A stretch of 31,469 bases of DNA from a virus, in the IMG/VR virus record IMGVR_UViG_3300000151_000005, positions 1 to 31,469 of that record. The stretch is one strand, 5' to 3'. Both the position numbers and the translations under genes were made by a program. Below, in pieces: positions 29,528-31,469 of this stretch. Each line of letters opens with the position of its first letter. Position 1 is the stretch's first letter. Under the pieces are notes generated by a model. The model was given only the letters and a program-made list of their open reading frames with translations. It was not told the origin of the DNA and did not search any database.

Positions 29528-29556
29528 ATTATACCAAATATCATGCCATTTGTCAA
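29528..29556 (-). promoter_or_regulatory. Consensus sigma-70 promoter
   Basis: Minus strand TTGACA (29556-29551), 17-nt spacer, TATAAT (29533-29528): a perfect match in sequence and spacing. It drives the structured RNA and, past the terminator, the initiator-helicase genes. Confidence 0.92.
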
Positions 29557-29572
29557 GTAAAATCTTTACATT

Positions 29573-29818
29573 TCATAAAGTTTTTATTAATAGTTCTGTT
29601 GATAACCATTCTGCTTCCAGATCATCATCAAACAGTACTTTTTCAAGTACTTGTTCTTCTATTGTGTAAGTCTTAATTCCTTTTAGATCACAGTAAGCAA
29701 TACAATCTTCTTCTGTATCAAATGGTTCATCACATAAGTACTCTGCTATTTCTACTTTGCCTAACCACACCTCAGTCTCGACAGCATAATAAGCTGTCCT
29801 AGTATCCATAAAGTCCAT
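29573..29818 (-). CDS. Small acidic hypothetical protein
   Basis: An 81-residue acidic protein (MDFMDTRTAYYAVETEVWLG ... DDDLEAEWLSTELLIKTL). The frame starts directly after the upstream TGA, with GGGGG seven bases before the ATG. The middle (EPFDTEEDCIAYCDLKGI) has two cysteines. Its stop lies just ahead of the strong promoter at 29528. Function unknown; acidic small proteins often modulate host proteins, which is only a possibility here. Confidence 0.6.
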   Translation of the reverse strand: MDFMDTRTAYYAVETEVWLGKVEIAEYLCDEPFDTEEDCIAYCDLKGIKTYTIEEQVLEKVLFDDDLEAEWLSTELLIKTL

Positions 29819-29965
29819 TCAGTTTCCCCCTTTCTTTCTTTCAAAAGAACTCTTCATACTTACATTATCACAATCATCACATAGAGGAAATATATCCTTC
29901 TCATCACACAATACTTCCCTACCACATCCTTCACAACATTTCTTTACTTTATTTTGTTTTTTCAT
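29819..29965 (-). CDS. Small zinc-ribbon protein (48 aa)
   Basis: ATG 29965 to TGA 29819-29821 gives 48 residues beginning MKKQNKVKKCCEGCGREVLC and containing PLCDDCDN: two CxxC pairs about 18 residues apart, a zinc-ribbon pattern. It overlaps the SNF2 helicase stop by 17 nt and its TGA is followed immediately by the next ATG, so it is translationally coupled on both sides. Function unknown. Confidence 0.65.
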   Translation of the reverse strand: MKKQNKVKKCCEGCGREVLCDEKDIFPLCDDCDNVSMKSSFERKKGGN

Positions 29966-31469
29966 CCCTACCTTCCATTAAAGTTTCAAATATATTTGTA
30001 TCAGATTCCGATTTACCATCAATAACTCTGTTGAACACACTCATTTTCGGATTAAGTATATCAATCATAATCTCTTCATCAATACTATCCTTACCTAAGA
30101 AGTAATACACGTTAACAGAATCCTTCTGACCAATTCTATGTGCTCTGTCCTCTGCTTGCAAGAATTCATTCGGTATGTAGTCTATCTCAAGGAAACAAAC
30201 TGTTGATGATGCAGTCAGTGTTATTCCTGTTCCTGCAGACATCATGTTACCAATGAACACCTTGACCTTCTTATTATTCTGGAACTTCTCAACTATCTTC
30301 GTTCTCTCTTTAGCAGGAGTATCACCTTCAATAACAACTGCCACATCACTAAAATGAACCATCAAATCTTTAATAGTTTGCTTATGGATAGTGAACAGAA
30401 TTATTTTCTCGTCAACATTATCCTCTAAGAAATCTTTTAACCAATCAATGATTCCCTTCATCTTACCTTCAATAGCAAGTCTTCTAAGAGCACCCTTCTT
30501 AACCACTCCCTCGGCATTACTTGCTTTCTCTGCTTTCTTAAGACCATGCTCTTGGAGAGTATATGCTAAGAAGTCTTTCTTCGCTCTATCATACTTTGCT
30601 CTGTTACTTAATTCGATAGGTACTGTTGATCTAATCTTATCAGGTAAGTCTTTCAGAACATCTTTCTTGAGTCTCCTAATCATAACACCTTCAAGTATCA
30701 TGTTCAGTTCTTCAATGTTAGATGCACCTTTAAACTCCCAACCAAATCTATTATGTTTGGCATCACAATACTTCTGAGCATATTGCCACCATGAGGGGAA
30801 CATAACAGGATTAACTAAGTTAAGCATATTAAAGAACTCTAATGGTCTTGACTTAATCGGAGTACCAGACAAACCTATTATGTGATCCCTTCCACCACAT
30901 ATCAGTTTAACAGCTTTTGTTCTCTTAGTTTTGGACTCCTTCACGTAATGAAATTCATCGATGATAATTGCTTCCGGATTGAAGTCAACTATATCATTAC
31001 CTCTATGAGCTACTATATCATAATTCACTATCATGTAGTCAACATCATCAGGAACTTCTTCTGATTTCCTACCGTTAAGAATAAATACTTTCTTATTACT
31101 TACCAACCAGAAATTAATTTCCTTCTCCCAATTATACTTAACGGAAGCAGGACATACGATCAGAGTTCTCTTAGTGTGACGAGCACACCACGCAAGAGAT
31201 TGAACTGTTTTACCAAGTCCCATCTCGTCACAAATAGCCCCCCTTCCATTATTTTGATCAAGGAAACTAACACCTTCCTCTTGATATGCGAATAGATCGT
31301 GGTTCAGTACTTTAATTTTCGGTTCCTCAATTACAACAGGAATGTCATAGAGCTTTTTAAAAGCCAAGTCTGACCAGTTAAATCCACTAAGCGTTTTCAA
31401 GATATCAGTGTTAGTTTCCGTATGCGGTATGATTAACTTATTATCCTTTGGCTGATTAATTTCCTTTAT
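29949..31469 (-). CDS. SNF2-family DNA helicase/translocase, 5' end outside window
   Basis: A superfamily 2 helicase of SMARCAL1/SNF2 type. Motifs in order: Q-like YQEEGVSFL, Walker A (I) DEMGLGKTVQ, Ia LIVCPASVKYNWEKE, II IIIDEFHYVKE (DEFH), III GLSGTPIKSRP, then IV KIILFTIHKQ, V SAGTGITLTASS and VI QAEDRAHRIGQKDSVNVYYF. A TTG at 31400 could start it, but the frame stays open to the window edge and no good ribosome site precedes the TTG, so the gene probably begins beyond 31469. It may remodel forks or displace proteins from DNA during replication or recombination. Confidence 0.92.
   Translation of the reverse strand: MKEINQPKDNKLIIPHTETNTDILKTLSGFNWSDLAFKKLYDIPVVIEEPKIKVLNHDLFAYQEEGVSFLDQNNGRGAICDEMGLGKTVQSLAWCARHTKRTLIVCPASVKYNWEKEINFWLVSNKKVFILNGRKSEEVPDDVDYMIVNYDIVAHRGNDIVDFNPEAIIIDEFHYVKESKTKRTKAVKLICGGRDHIIGLSGTPIKSRPLEFFNMLNLVNPVMFPSWWQYAQKYCDAKHNRFGWEFKGASNIEELNMILEGVMIRRLKKDVLKDLPDKIRSTVPIELSNRAKYDRAKKDFLAYTLQEHGLKKAEKASNAEGVVKKGALRRLAIEGKMKGIIDWLKDFLEDNVDEKIILFTIHKQTIKDLMVHFSDVAVVIEGDTPAKERTKIVEKFQNNKKVKVFIGNMMSAGTGITLTASSTVCFLEIDYIPNEFLQAEDRAHRIGQKDSVNVYYFLGKDSIDEEIMIDILNPKMSVFNRVIDGKSESDTNIFETLMEGRDEKTK

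Overview
The window is a contiguous piece of an AT-rich tailed-phage genome. A lambda-like long non-contractile tail module (chaperones with a programmed frameshift, tape measure, tail-tip proteins, NlpC/P60 peptidase, gpJ-like protein) indicates a siphovirus. No integrase, repressor or lysis gene is seen. AGGAG-type ribosome sites and TTGACA/TATAAT promoters fit a bacterial host with a housekeeping sigma-70 type factor. The DUF1833/NlpC/gpJ tail tip suggests a Gram-negative host, but the host cannot be named from sequence.

Layout. (1) 1-10545, plus strand: virion genes, from the end of the major tail protein, through the G / G-T tail chaperones joined by a -1 frameshift, the tape measure, four tail-tip genes and four fibre or appendage genes ending in a LamG-like protein. 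(2) 10555-18723, minus strand: recombination and repair. It holds a Rad50/SbcC ATPase split into two genes on either side of an Mre11/SbcD nuclease, a RuvC-like resolvase, a RecA-like recombinase, a gp32-like ssDNA-binding protein, and an HNH/NUMOD-like selfish gene. (3) 18809-25284, minus strand: a DNA polymerase I with an N-terminal FeS uracil-glycosylase fold, tRNA genes interspersed with small genes, a Mesh1-like alarmone hydrolase, and a CHC2/Toprim primase. (4) 25308-26283: a tRNA run under its own consensus promoter. (5) 26357-31469: DnaB-like helicase, zinc-ribbon protein, O-like initiator with internal iterons, a second winged-helix protein, a structured leader RNA, small proteins and an SNF2 helicase that runs off the window edge.

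The two strands converge at 10545/10555. Four near-perfect minus-strand promoters (18766, 24277, 26308, 29528) divide the replication half into transcription units. The initiator, helicase, primase and polymerase make up a largely self-sufficient replisome; RecA, RuvC, Mre11/Rad50 and SSB serve recombination.

The least expected things are: a 107-nt promoter-driven RNA (about 29415-29521) that folds as an 18-bp hairpin plus U-tract whose apical loop pairs over 9 bp with the 5' segment; three perfect 16-bp iterons read in two codon frames inside the initiator gene; a textbook slippery site with an 11-bp hairpin; a gene whose only plausible start is AUU; and a tRNA set that mixes normal genes with structurally aberrant ones (a tRNA-Asn with a class II-like variable arm, a tRNA-Leu without one, a D-arm-poor tRNA-Ser, and several degraded tRNA-like elements).
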